The translations under genes and the position numbers were made by a program. A stretch of 16,958 nucleotides of DNA from an uncultured Ligilactobacillus sp. (GTDB lineage: Bacteria > Bacillota > Bacilli > Lactobacillales > Lactobacillaceae): the NCBI GenBank assembly GCA_934215475.1, contig CAKPZY010000035.1, positions 1 through 16,958 on the forward strand. The letters run 5' to 3'. The notes below the pieces were generated by a model. The model searched no databases and was not told the origin of the DNA. It saw only the letters and a program-made list of their open reading frames with translations. Positions 1-7,800 of this stretch are shown here, in pieces. Positions within the stretch are counted from its first letter, which is position 1. Each line of letters starts with the position of its first letter.

Positions 1-42
1 CCACCAAATTTTCAAAAAACAGGAAAATATGGTGGTATTTTA
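1..42. terminator. Hairpin, probable intergenic terminator beyond galU
   Basis: Bases 1-13 pair with 23-35 (CCACCA...TGGTGG outer arms), a 13-bp stem with one mismatch and a loop of about 9 bases. It is followed on the plus strand by TATTTTAT. It lies downstream of galU (minus strand), so it may terminate galU, a plus-strand gene left of the window, or both. The T-rich tail favours plus-strand use, and the galU-side tail falls outside the window. Confidence 0.45.
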
Positions 43-92
43 TCGGATTATGGAACGTTTTGTCCCAACTCCTTTTTCGTATTTTATTTACG

Positions 93-965
93 TTACTTCA
101 ATCTCTTACTTAATTCTTTAATATAAGCTTTGAGCTCATCTTTGACCTCGGGATGCCGCAAGCCAAATTCGATCGATGTCTTCAAATAACCAAACTTATA
201 GCCAACATCGTAACGCTCGCCTTTGTATTCATGAGCAAAGACACGTTGGATCTTGTTTAAGCGGTCGATAGCGTCCGTTAACTGGATCTCATTTCCTGCC
301 CCTGGTTTTTGTGTACCCAGCATTGCGAAAATCTCAGGTGTCAATAAGTAACGACCAATGATGGCCAAATCAGATGGTGCTTTATCCACTGAAGGTTTTT
401 CGACAAAGCTTTTTACATCATATAATCCAGGTTGTGTTTGTGCGGCTGGATCGATCACACCATATTTATTAACTTCTTGGTGTGGGACCTTCATCACAGC
501 TAAAGTCGAAGCATGAGTGTCTTCGTAGCGGTCCATCAACTGCTTAGTTAATGGAACTTTATCTTGCATGATGTCGTCGCCTAACATAACCACAAAAGGC
601 TCGTCGCCAACAAAGTCTTTTGCCATCAACACAGCATCACCTAGGCCACGCGGATGTGATTGTCGAATAAAGTACAAGTTGATATCAGTCGTCTGTTCAA
701 CCAGCTTTAACAACTGCGTCTTCCCTTTTTCTTTCAGGTTTTGTTCCAACTCGGGAACTGAATCAAAATGGTCTTCGATCGGCCGTTTGCCCTTTCCGGT
801 CACGACTAAAATATCTTCGATGCCGGACTTTCTTGCCTCTTCAACAATGTATTGAATTGTTGGTTTATCAATAATCGGCAACATTTCTTTGGCCAAGGCT
901 TTTGTTGCTGGCAGAAAACGTGTACCTAATCCTGCGGCCGGTATGACAGCTTTTCTTACTTTCAT
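93..965 (-). CDS. galU: UTP--glucose-1-phosphate uridylyltransferase (GalU)
   Basis: Cytoplasmic nucleotidyltransferase that makes UDP-glucose from UTP and glucose-1-phosphate, feeding glycolipid, teichoic acid and exopolysaccharide synthesis and the Leloir pathway. The N-terminus carries the sugar-nucleotidyltransferase signature [19 protein letters not shown] (about residues 10-28), followed by the [10 protein letters not shown] segment, and VMLGDDI appears near residue 130. An FVEKP motif sits near residue 190. The length of 290 residues is normal for bacterial GalU. The ATG at 965 is chosen because GAGGAG lies 7 bases upstream; an in-frame TTG six codons earlier (983) would place that Shine-Dalgarno inside the gene. 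It appears monocistronic with its own promoter. Family assignment is very safe. Confidence 0.96.
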   Translation of the reverse strand: MKVRKAVIPAAGLGTRFLPATKALAKEMLPIIDKPTIQYIVEEARKSGIEDILVVTGKGKRPIEDHFDSVPELEQNLKEKGKTQLLKLVEQTTDINLYFIRQSHPRGLGDAVLMAKDFVGDEPFVVMLGDDIMQDKVPLTKQLMDRYEDTHASTLAVMKVPHQEVNKYGVIDPAAQTQPGLYDVKSFVEKPSVDKAPSDLAIIGRYLLTPEIFAMLGTQKPGAGNEIQLTDAIDRLNKIQRVFAHEYKGERYDVGYKFGYLKTSIEFGLRHPEVKDELKAYIKELSKRLK

Positions 966-1042
966 TTGATCGCTCCTCTTCAATAGACAATAAGTAATAA
1001 TGTTAAAACGTGATGCGCATAATTTCTACTTGTTTCGCTTAT

Positions 1043-1071
1043 ATTATAGCAAGCAAACTGCCCTTAATAAA
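1043..1071 (-). promoter_or_regulatory. Candidate galU promoter (extended -10)
   Basis: Read on the minus strand, TATAAT (1048-1043) is preceded by TGC, giving an extended -10. The -35 position about 17 bases upstream (TTTATT) is weak. The implied leader before the galU ATG is about 70 bases. Confidence 0.55.
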
Positions 1072-1140
1072 CGAACCAAAAGTTTGTAAAAAGCCTAATA
1101 TATAATTATTAACTTAAAATTATTATACAAGTATAATTTT

Positions 1141-1926
1141 TTATAGCAAATATTTTGCATCAAAATCATGATCTTGAGAAGTCAAAATTTTCGGTCCATC
1201 ATTAGTAATGGCAAGCGTATGCTCATATTGACAGGATAAACTTACATCTTGGGTCCGGGCAGTCCAACCATTTGGATCATCCATCACAGCTTGCCAACCG
1301 CCCATGTTGATCATAGGCTCGATCGTAATCGTCATGCCGGGACGCAGACGCAGACCATGGCCGGCTTCACCATAATGCGGTACATTGGGGCTCTCGTGCA
1401 TTGAAGGCCCAATTCCGTGACCAATAAATTCCCGAACATCACCATAGCCATTCTCATCTTCAGTAAAGTGCTGGATCGCCGCTCCGATATCTCCGATCCG
1501 ATTGCCAACCTGAGCTTGGTCGATACCAAGATAAAGCGATTTTTTTGTGACATCCATCAATTTATCGATTTCAGGAGTGGACTTACCGATCACATAACTC
1601 CAACAAGAATCACTCATTGCTCCATGATAATTGACCACTGTATCGACTTTGACCAAATCACCGTCCTTTAAGATCAGGTCCTTGCGCGGAAATCCATGGC
1701 AGATCTCGTCATTGACGCTGACACAAGTAGCGTATTTATAGCCTTCAAAACCGATCTGTTCCGGCTTCGCATTGTGTTCCTTATAATAATTCAACGCAAA
1801 GTCCTCAATATCAAAACTTGACATTCCCGGTTTAAGCAGGCCTCTAAGCCCGAGATGCATTCCTGCCAAAATTGCACCTGATTCCGCCATTTCGTGGATC
1901 TCACGCGGCGATTTCAAAGTAATCAT
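1141..1926 (-). CDS. map: Methionine aminopeptidase, type I (M24 family)
   Basis: Removes the initiator methionine from nascent proteins in the cytoplasm; a two-metal enzyme of the pita-bread fold. All expected ligands are visible: D95 (KVDT), D106 (MSDS), H170 (FIGHGIG), E203 (IEPM) and E235 (QYEHTL), plus the substrate-contacting H77 (CHGFP) and H177 (MHE). The 261-residue length fits the family. Start ATG 1926 has GGAGG about 9 bases upstream. It stands alone, divergent from the flavodoxin gene, with a candidate promoter about 105 bases upstream. No N-terminal zinc-finger extension is present, so it is a plain type Ia-like enzyme. Confidence 0.96.
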   Translation of the reverse strand: MITLKSPREIHEMAESGAILAGMHLGLRGLLKPGMSSFDIEDFALNYYKEHNAKPEQIGFEGYKYATCVSVNDEICHGFPRKDLILKDGDLVKVDTVVNYHGAMSDSCWSYVIGKSTPEIDKLMDVTKKSLYLGIDQAQVGNRIGDIGAAIQHFTEDENGYGDVREFIGHGIGPSMHESPNVPHYGEAGHGLRLRPGMTITIEPMINMGGWQAVMDDPNGWTARTQDVSLSCQYEHTLAITNDGPKILTSQDHDFDAKYLL

Positions 1927-2029
1927 GTAATTCTTCCTCCAATATGTTTATTTTAAAAAGATTCCAATTCTATCGAAACTTCCAAAATATAGTCATATGA
2001 ACAACTATAAAAAGTTTCAATACACAGTT

Positions 2030-2058
2030 ATTATAGCCTATTCTGCCTGAAATGTTTA
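2030..2058 (-). promoter_or_regulatory. Candidate map promoter
   Basis: Minus-strand TAAACA (2058-2053), 17-base spacer, perfect TATAAT (2035-2030). The leader of roughly 100 bases contains a short TATAGT/ACTATA dyad of unknown use. Confidence 0.5.
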
Positions 2059-2154
2059 TCGGGCCCACCAAATAAATCAGCAGCTCTGTTCTGTCAGTCT
2101 CCTTCTTACCAAATATTGCCAATAAATTTTAATGTTTAAATATTGCAGCAGAAC

Positions 2155-2183
2155 AGTTATTTTCATTTATAATCTGCTATAAT
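2155..2183 (+). promoter_or_regulatory. Candidate promoter of flavodoxin-gtrA
   Basis: Perfect TATAAT at 2178-2183 preceded by TGC (extended -10). The -35 region is poor (around GTTATT at 2156-2161). Transcription would start about 30 bases before the flavodoxin ATG, leaving only the ribosome binding site AAGAGGG in the leader. Confidence 0.6.
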
Positions 2184-2218
2184 AGCTGTTGACATAAATT
2201 TAGAAAGAGGGACCTGAA

Positions 2219-2680
2219 ATGCCAACGGCAAAAGTTGTTTTCGCCACGATTACCGGCAATAATGAAGATATAGCAGACATTGTTTCTGACAAACTTGAAG
2301 ATCTCGGGTTTGACATTGAGGAAATTGAAATTTCCCAAGCTGAAATCGAAGACTTTGAGCAGGCAGATATTTGTGTGATTTGCCCGTATACTTATGATGA
2401 AGGTGCGTTGCCTGAAGAAGGCCTTGACTTTTTCGATGATTTAAAAGAAGCTGATCTCAGTGGTAAAGTATATGGTGTCGCCGGCTCAGGTGATACCTTC
2501 TATGAAGAATTCTACTGCACAGCTGTGGATGACTTCAGCGAGGTCATGAAAAGAGCACATGCAATTCAAGGCACACCTGACGTCAAGATCAATTTAGCAC
2601 CAGATTCAGATGAAGACATAGAAACCTTGAATAAATTTGCTACTGATTTAGTTAAAACTTATAAGGAACAAAAAAAATGA
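2219..2680 (+). CDS. Flavodoxin
   Basis: Small acidic FMN-binding electron carrier, cytoplasmic. The FMN phosphate-binding loop T-x-T-G-N is at residues 10-14 (ATITGNN). The two isoalloxazine-flanking loops are at about 55-66 (CPYTYDEGALPE) and 89-100 (GSGDTFYEEFYC), the latter being a strong flavodoxin signature. The 153-residue length is that of a short-chain flavodoxin. N14-N15 replaces the more usual N-T of the phosphate loop, a mild variant. It is preceded by AAGAGGG and a near-consensus extended -10 promoter, and its stop overlaps the next start (ATGA), indicating translational coupling to gtrA. Its redox partner cannot be told from the window. Confidence 0.93.
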   Translation: MPTAKVVFATITGNNEDIADIVSDKLEDLGFDIEEIEISQAEIEDFEQADICVICPYTYDEGALPEEGLDFFDDLKEADLSGKVYGVAGSGDTFYEEFYCTAVDDFSEVMKRAHAIQGTPDVKINLAPDSDEDIETLNKFATDLVKTYKEQKK

Positions 2681-3099
2681 TGCATTTCAAAAAATTATGG
2701 AACAAGTACAATCATGTTCTTGCCTACCTTTTTTTTGGAGTACTGACGACCTTGATCAATATTGCCGTCTTTTATATTTTTGGAACACTTCTTGGCCTGA
2801 ACTATCAAGCTGCTAATGTCATTGCCTGGCTGCTTTCAGTCCTTTTTGCATTTATTACCAACAAAGTGTGGGTTTTTGGTTCGAAATACACGACTGCTCA
2901 AGCATTCTTTAGTGAAATGGCACTTTTCTTCTTTTATCGCGGGCTCTCGTTGGTCTTGGATGTCTTGATCATGTATCTGGGCGTGTCCGTCCTTAAAGTA
3001 GACCAAAATTTGACTAAATTGATCGACCAAGTGGTCGTCGTAGTTATCAATTACTTCTTTAGCAAATTCTTGATTTTTAAAAACGGTATTGATGATTAG
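2677..3099 (+). CDS. GtrA/GtcA-family membrane protein
   Basis: 140-residue polytopic protein of the GtrA family (PF04138), small four-helix membrane proteins implicated in moving polyisoprenyl-phosphate-linked sugars across the membrane for teichoic acid, polysaccharide or O-antigen decoration. Hydrophobic segments lie at about 11-32, 39-60, 77-100 and 105-130. Characteristic pieces include YLFFGVLTTLINIAVF near the start and ITNKVWVF in the middle. The start ATG overlaps the flavodoxin stop by four bases; an immediately adjacent second ATG could also serve. AAGGAA lies about 10 bases upstream. Its likely partner is the downstream YfhO protein. No GT2 glycosyltransferase of the CsbB type, the usual third component, is found in this window. 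Confidence 0.9.
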   Translation: MMHFKKLWNKYNHVLAYLFFGVLTTLINIAVFYIFGTLLGLNYQAANVIAWLLSVLFAFITNKVWVFGSKYTTAQAFFSEMALFFFYRGLSLVLDVLIMYLGVSVLKVDQNLTKLIDQVVVVVINYFFSKFLIFKNGIDD

Positions 3100-3225
3100 A
3101 ACATTAACAAAACAACCAATTTCCTTATTAAGAAGACCCGCGAAATGTTGGCCAAGGTCAGAAAGCTTTTGCTAATTATTTCTTATAAGGTTTGAAAGAA
3201 TCATCCTTAAAAAGAAGAATCTATT

Positions 3226-3299
3226 AAAAAATTCCCAATTCAAACATGTTATGGCCCGTTTTAAGGTACAATGTTAAGGAATGAATTGGGGGTTTTTTT
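3226..3299 (+). terminator. Terminator of flavodoxin-gtrA overlapping the yfhO ribosome-binding region
   Basis: Bases 3226-3242 pair with 3282-3298 over 17 bp, two of them G-U, with core CCCAATTCA / TGAATTGGG. The 3' arm runs into GG plus seven T. The loop is large (39 bases). Because the A-tract mirrors the T-tract it is symmetric, but its place after gtrA suggests it stops that unit. The GGGGG of the 3' arm lies 7 bases before the yfhO GTG, so the hairpin also contains that gene's Shine-Dalgarno. Confidence 0.55.
3267..3272 (+). promoter_or_regulatory. Possible -10 of a yfhO promoter inside the hairpin loop
   Basis: TACAAT at 3267-3272 sits in the loop of the terminator-like hairpin and would start transcription near 3279, giving a leader of about 20 bases that cannot fold the hairpin. 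No convincing -35 is present. Confidence 0.28.
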
Positions 3300-6185
3300 G
3301 TGTATTTTTCTACCAAGCACAAGCAAATCAAAAACTTATATCGTGATTATACACTGGTTTTTATCGTCGCTGCACTGTGCATGTTCGGTACATATTTACT
3401 CACAGGGCATTCTTTGATTTGGCGTTTAGACGGTGCTAATCAACACTTGCCGCTCCTTCAAAACTTTCGGATCACTATGGAAAATTTACTGACAGGCAAG
3501 ATCCACTCACTGCCTCAGTGGTCATTTCAAATGGGACTGGGTACTGATAATTTTTCAGTTTATTCGTATTATCTGCTGGGAGATGTATTTGCCTATCTCA
3601 CACTGCTCTTTCCTGTGGCAAAAGTTGTAACAGTCTATCAATTTTTGATCATTCTAAGATTATATTGTGCCGGATTGTCATTTGTTTTTTTTGCTTCTCA
3701 TTTTAAATTTAGCAAGAACGTTATTAATGCAGGGTCATTGGTATATCTGTTCAATGCATTTTTACTGTATTCTGCTGAAGCGCAGCCTTTTTTTACCACT
3801 CCGTTTATCATCTTTCCACTGCTGATCTTAGGCATTGAAAAAATTTTGCAAGGAGGCACGGCCTGGCCATTAACTGGTGCTTTTATTTGGATGCTATGCA
3901 GTAATTATTATTTTGCTTTTATCATGGGTCTAGGCACGTTGATCTACTTGATCTTGCGGGTCGCTTGGTATTACAGAAAAGAGCTTAATTATTTCAAGAC
4001 GTTAGGTAAATTATTTTTTGCCGCAATGACTGGACTGTTCGCATCAAGCTTTATGCTGGTCCCAGAGATCATAGCTGTCTTCCATTCTACCCGGGCAGCC
4101 AGCAGCTTCGCTAATGGCCTAAAACTTTATCCCCTTTACTATTACTTGGCTCTCCCATCGCAATTTATTAATGGCGGCAACCGTGATTTTTATTTTTGGT
4201 CCGCCTTGGGGTTTGCAAGTATCGCGTTTTTCGCAATTGTCTTTATCTTTAGCCGTTTCAAACATTATCCATTGCTGGCAAGCACATTTATTCTGAGCTT
4301 CATCATGTTACTAGTGCCATTTTTCGGAGCAGTTTTTAACGGTGGAATGGCTCCTTCAAATCGCTGGACGCTGCTAATATGTCTGCCTATCGGTATAGCC
4401 ACTTGCTTTTTGCTTCAACATTGTCAACAGCTTTCAGCGCGGCTGATCAAAGACTTTGCGCTTACACTAGGAATTTACTCCGCCGTGATCGCCATCACTT
4501 ACTATTTCCAAAGTGATGAAAGAATATTAATGCCGTTTATCTTTTTGTTTGTGAGTCTGGGAGCTTTGTTATTGGTCCATTATCAGCAGCCGGCAAAAGC
4601 ACACCGCTTAATGCTACTGGTAGTACTAGCTAATGTTTCACTGAACGCCATCTACTTCGAAGCACCATACAACGGAGGTTATTCTAATGAAATGCTGCCA
4701 ATTGGTGCCTATCAAAATGTCAAAAAGTATACTTATGCAAAACTAGACCATGGGCTAAGTTCAGCAGCCCAAAAGGGTTATCGAGTTTCTTCAACAAGTA
4801 ATAACTTTGATCTTGGTGCGGGCTATCATCTTTATAATAGTCTATCCAACAACGTGACGGGTCTGACTTCATATTATTCGCTGCAAAATGAATATGTGGG
4901 ACAATTTGCACAACAAATTCAAAATATCCAGTATGATGCTAACGTCCCACTCAGACAAGTTGACGACAGGACGATCCTTAACAATTTCTTGGGAGTCCGC
5001 TACATTTTCAACTGGCTCAATCACGACAATGACTCAAAGATCCCCGCAGGCTATTATTTGAACAAAACAACCCGACTGATCGCCGACCCCAATCATGTTT
5101 ATGACCAAGATCAGCAAGCACGCAGATATCGCTCGACACATGCTTTCCCCCTCATATACTGGCAAGATAGATTCTTTACAGCTAAACAGCAAAGAAACTA
5201 CACGGCCAGCCAAAAGGAACGTGCCTTAGCCAGCGGTGTCAAAGTCAGCACACGAGCCGTGTCAGGTTTAGAGCGCGGAACTATCAAAAATGAAACCTTC
5301 GAGATCCCTTACCACTTGATTTCCAGTCGTGGCAATGACATCAATACGCACCAGTTAGAAAAAATGGATAGTGATGAAACTTACAAAGTGGTCTTGGATA
5401 GACCAACAAATCAGGAGAAACAGCCATACTATCCTAACTCAGAACTTCACTTGGAGTTTACTGATATTAAGTATCATCCTTATTCTCTAAAAGAACAGAT
5501 CACCCTGGAACAGGCTCACCAAAGTGCCCGCGGCCAGTCAGAACTGCTGGCTCAAAATGACCGTTATAATTTTTACAAATATTTGCGTTACCATGTACTC
5601 CAAGGTTCCCCAGATACAAGTTACAAAATGAATGTTGATTCTGCGTTTGGCACCGAAACTATTGAGCAGCCCAAGCAAAATGCCTTATCTTTCTATAAAA
5701 ATATTAAGAGTGGCACGATGAATATTGGCTTTTATCAAAAAGAGCTGCCTAAATCATTGACATTAACGCCGTCTAAATTAGGCACGTACAGTTTTAATTT
5801 GAAAGTAGTGGCAGTTCCTTTAGGAAAGTCGAGCACTTATTACCGTCAAGTATCTCAAATCAATCGAGACAGGCTAAAAAACGTTAAATTTGGTCAGGAC
5901 AAGATCACAGGAACTTTGACCACCAATAAAACTGGTGTCTTAACTTCAACTATTCCATATTCAGAAGGGTGGAATGTGACGGACAACGGAAAACTTCGTA
6001 AAGTTCTGCGTACGAATACCGCTTTTATTGGTGTGAAATTACCGAAAGGGAAGCACCATATAGTTTTCACCTATAAGGTTCCTGGTGCTGCAACCGGTCT
6101 AAGGATGAGCCTGCTTGGACTTGTATTGCTGGCTTTAAGAACAGCTCGATCTGTCTTTTTCCATACCGGACGCAGGAAACATTAA
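3300..6185 (+). CDS. yfhO: YfhO-family membrane protein (GT-C-like)
   Basis: 961-residue integral membrane protein of the YfhO family (PF09586). In Bacillus and Listeria relatives it transfers sugars from an undecaprenyl-phosphate carrier to lipoteichoic or wall teichoic acid on the outer face of the membrane. The first membrane segment (about 16-36) is followed by WRLDGANQHLP with D44, the position of the acidic residue typical of GT-C enzymes. About a dozen further hydrophobic segments run to about residue 452. A large soluble, probably extracellular region spans about 455-925, and a last membrane helix at about 928-948 ends in a basic tail. The family signature SEGWNV plus GVKLPKGKHHIVFTYKVPG lies just before the last helix. 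The start is GTG with GGGGG 7 bases upstream; no better in-frame start exists. The substrate is not deducible. Confidence 0.9.
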   Translation: MYFSTKHKQIKNLYRDYTLVFIVAALCMFGTYLLTGHSLIWRLDGANQHLPLLQNFRITMENLLTGKIHSLPQWSFQMGLGTDNFSVYSYYLLGDVFAYLTLLFPVAKVVTVYQFLIILRLYCAGLSFVFFASHFKFSKNVINAGSLVYLFNAFLLYSAEAQPFFTTPFIIFPLLILGIEKILQGGTAWPLTGAFIWMLCSNYYFAFIMGLGTLIYLILRVAWYYRKELNYFKTLGKLFFAAMTGLFASSFMLVPEIIAVFHSTRAASSFANGLKLYPLYYYLALPSQFINGGNRDFYFWSALGFASIAFFAIVFIFSRFKHYPLLASTFILSFIMLLVPFFGAVFNGGMAPSNRWTLLICLPIGIATCFLLQHCQQLSARLIKDFALTLGIYSAVIAITYYFQSDERILMPFIFLFVSLGALLLVHYQQPAKAHRLMLLVVLANVSLNAIYFEAPYNGGYSNEMLPIGAYQNVKKYTYAKLDHGLSSAAQKGYRVSSTSNNFDLGAGYHLYNSLSNNVTGLTSYYSLQNEYVGQFAQQIQNIQYDANVPLRQVDDRTILNNFLGVRYIFNWLNHDNDSKIPAGYYLNKTTRLIADPNHVYDQDQQARRYRSTHAFPLIYWQDRFFTAKQQRNYTASQKERALASGVKVSTRAVSGLERGTIKNETFEIPYHLISSRGNDINTHQLEKMDSDETYKVVLDRPTNQEKQPYYPNSELHLEFTDIKYHPYSLKEQITLEQAHQSARGQSELLAQNDRYNFYKYLRYHVLQGSPDTSYKMNVDSAFGTETIEQPKQNALSFYKNIKSGTMNIGFYQKELPKSLTLTPSKLGTYSFNLKVVAVPLGKSSTYYRQVSQINRDRLKNVKFGQDKITGTLTTNKTGVLTSTIPYSEGWNVTDNGKLRKVLRTNTAFIGVKLPKGKHHIVFTYKVPGAATGLRMSLLGLVLLALRTARSVFFHTGRRKH

Positions 6186-6206
6186 AATCACTCAACAGAA
6201 TGCAAA

Positions 6207-6247
6207 GAAAAAGACCCGGAATATTTTGGTAATTTCGTGTCTTTTTC
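6207..6247. terminator. Bidirectional terminator between yfhO and wecB
   Basis: GAAAAAGAC (6207-6215) pairs perfectly with GTCTTTTTC (6239-6247) around a 23-base loop, between two converging genes. The T-rich arm serves plus-strand transcripts and the A-rich arm serves minus-strand ones. Confidence 0.75.
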
Positions 6248-6319
6248 AGTATGATTTAATATTTGCATGCCAATAAGTACTTGCTAGGTTTCTGACAATA
6301 AACCAACGCTTGCATCGAT

Positions 6320-7459
6320 TTATTGAAAATCTGCCGGCCTCTTACCCTTGCCAAAATGATACTTGATAGAATCTAAGATCCTGTCAGCTGCATGACCATC
6401 ACCATAAGGATTAGATGCCTCAGACATTTGCCGGTAGATTTCTTTGTTGTCTAGTAACTCCAGCATTTCTGCTTTAACATCATCATGGTTTGCCCCAACA
6501 AGTTTCAATGTTCCAGCACTGACACCTTCAGGGCGTTCAGTCGTATCCCGCAAAACCAGCACCGGTTTCCCCAAAGATGGCGCCTCTTCTTGCACACCGC
6601 CAGAATCTGTCATGATGAAATAGCTCCGGGCAGATAAATTATGAAAATCTATGACGTCCAACGGTTCTATCAAATGAACTCGTGGGACAGCGTCGAAGAC
6701 TTCGTGGGCCACTTGCCGGACAGCTGGGCTCAGATGGACGGGATAAACAAGCTCAACATCTGGCCGTTTCTCTAATACTTCTTTCATAGCGTGAAAAGCT
6801 TGCCGCATCGGTTCGCCTTGATTTTCCCGTCGGTGCATAGTGACTAAGATCAAGCGCTGTTTGGGATCAATTTCATCGAGAAGAGCATGGTGATAATCTG
6901 ATTGGACAGTTTCTTTCAAAGCGTCAATTGCGGTATTGCCCGTGACAAATATTTGCTGTGCGGGATGATTTTCTTGCAGCAAATTTTGTTTGCTTTGGAC
7001 CGTTGGGGCAAAATACAGATCGGTTAAGACGTCCGTCATTTGCCGATTCATTTCTTCAGGGTACGGAGAGTATTTATTCCATGTCCGCAAGCCAGCTTCA
7101 ACGTGACCCAAAGTTTTTTGCCGGTAAAAAGTGGCGACACTGGCGGCAAAAGTCGTAGTAGTATCACCGTGTACCAAGACAATATCCGGGTTTGCTTCTT
7201 TGATCACCCGATCGAGCTTCTGCAAGACATCGATAGTGATATCGTTAAGTGTTTGTCCTTGGTGCATGATGTTTAGGTCAAAGTCCGGCTTGATTTTGAA
7301 AATTTCCAACACCTGGTCGAGCATTTCACGATGCTGGGCTGTAACGGCAGTCACCGGTTCAAACTCACTTAGCCGTTGCTGCATTTCTTTGATCACCGGA
7401 GCCATTTTTATTGCTTCTGGCCGCGTACCAAACACAGCCATCACCTTGATCTTGTCCAT
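6320..7459 (-). CDS. wecB: UDP-N-acetylglucosamine 2-epimerase (non-hydrolysing)
   Basis: Cytoplasmic enzyme (WecB/MnaA) interconverting UDP-GlcNAc and UDP-ManNAc, the donor for the ManNAc linkage unit of wall teichoic acid and related polymers. Motifs: GTRPEAIKMAPV (11-22), VHGDTTTT with D99, HVEAGLRT with E121, PYPEEMNRQ with E135/E136, MHRREN with H209, and the C-terminal TDSGGVQEEAPSLGKPVLV block with downstream ERPEG that binds UDP. The acidic and His residues correspond to the conserved catalytic set. The start at 7459 gives 379 residues, normal for the family, and has GGAG 8-9 bases upstream. An ATG 16 codons earlier (7507) has no ribosome binding site. The gene is alone, after the tRNA terminator. 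Confidence 0.95.
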   Translation of the reverse strand: MDKIKVMAVFGTRPEAIKMAPVIKEMQQRLSEFEPVTAVTAQHREMLDQVLEIFKIKPDFDLNIMHQGQTLNDITIDVLQKLDRVIKEANPDIVLVHGDTTTTFAASVATFYRQKTLGHVEAGLRTWNKYSPYPEEMNRQMTDVLTDLYFAPTVQSKQNLLQENHPAQQIFVTGNTAIDALKETVQSDYHHALLDEIDPKQRLILVTMHRRENQGEPMRQAFHAMKEVLEKRPDVELVYPVHLSPAVRQVAHEVFDAVPRVHLIEPLDVIDFHNLSARSYFIMTDSGGVQEEAPSLGKPVLVLRDTTERPEGVSAGTLKLVGANHDDVKAEMLELLDNKEIYRQMSEASNPYGDGHAADRILDSIKYHFGKGKRPADFQ

Positions 7460-7532
7460 TTTATCCACTCCATTGTCTACTTTACTAATAGAGGTACTCA
7501 AATCCATGTATCAGTCTGATGTGGTATATGGC

Positions 7533-7583
7533 GGTTGAGTATTCAAACACTACTTTTGCATTCTTGTGTCAAATACTCAAACC
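7533..7583. repeat. Inverted repeat of TTGAGTATT upstream of wecB
   Basis: TTGAGTATT (7535-7543) is mirrored by AATACTCAA (7572-7580), with flanking GG/CC and inner ACAC (7547-7550) / GTGT (7566-7569). A further copy of the TTGAGTA word (minus strand) lies near 7495-7501. It sits 70-125 bases before the wecB start, with no T-tract, so an operator or leader structure fits better than a terminator. No promoter was recognised with confidence here. Confidence 0.4.
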
Positions 7584-7607
7584 AGACGCTAATTTACACT
7601 TTTACTT

Positions 7608-7641
7608 AAAAAAATAGCACGTCTGCACAAAGCAGCCATGC
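7608..7641 (-). terminator. Terminator of tRNA-Arg
   Basis: On the minus strand GCATGGCTGC (7641-7632) pairs with GCAGACGTGC (7626-7617) with one mismatch and one wobble around a 5-base loop, followed by TA and seven T. It lies 20 bases beyond the tRNA 3' end. Confidence 0.85.
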
Positions 7642-7660
7642 TCATTCATTCTAAAAACTA

Positions 7661-7734
7661 TGCGCTTGATCGGAATTGAACCGATGACCTACCGCTTAGG
7701 AGGCGGTCGCTCTATCCTGCTGAGCTACAAGCGC
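7661..7734 (-). tRNA. tRNA-Arg (anticodon CCU)
   Basis: 74-base cloverleaf. The acceptor stem GCGCTTG/CAAGCGC is perfect with discriminator A. The D arm has GCTC/GAGC, and the anticodon stem ACCGC/GCGGT holds loop CTCCTAA, giving anticodon CCT that reads AGG. The T arm is ATCGG-TTCAATT-CCGAT. The 3' CCA is not encoded. It is a single tRNA gene with its own promoter and terminator. Confidence 0.97.
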
Positions 7735-7755
7735 ATATCGCAACCGGCCTCTACT

Positions 7756-7785
7756 AGTATAGCGGTTAAAAAGTCCTAAAGTCAA
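7756..7785 (-). promoter_or_regulatory. Promoter of tRNA-Arg
   Basis: Minus-strand TTGACT (7785-7780), 18-base spacer, TATACT (7761-7756), ending 21 bases before the mature tRNA. A near-consensus pair, as usual for tRNA genes. Confidence 0.8.
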
Positions 7786-7800
7786 TAGTATCAATAATTT

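Noticed and set aside
60..75. GGGAC-AAAAC-GTTCC mini-hairpin (minus strand) after galU
   Set aside because: Only 5 bp with a wobble and no T-tract, so it is too weak to call a terminator or a repeat-family member.
7040..7538. Overlapping plus-strand ORFs within wecB
   Set aside because: They are antisense to a well-conserved epimerase, mutually overlapping, and lack ribosome binding sites and recognisable motifs.
7661..7734. tRNA-Arg as an integration site of a mobile element
   Set aside because: No integrase, no direct repeat of the tRNA 3' end and no foreign-looking block on either side.
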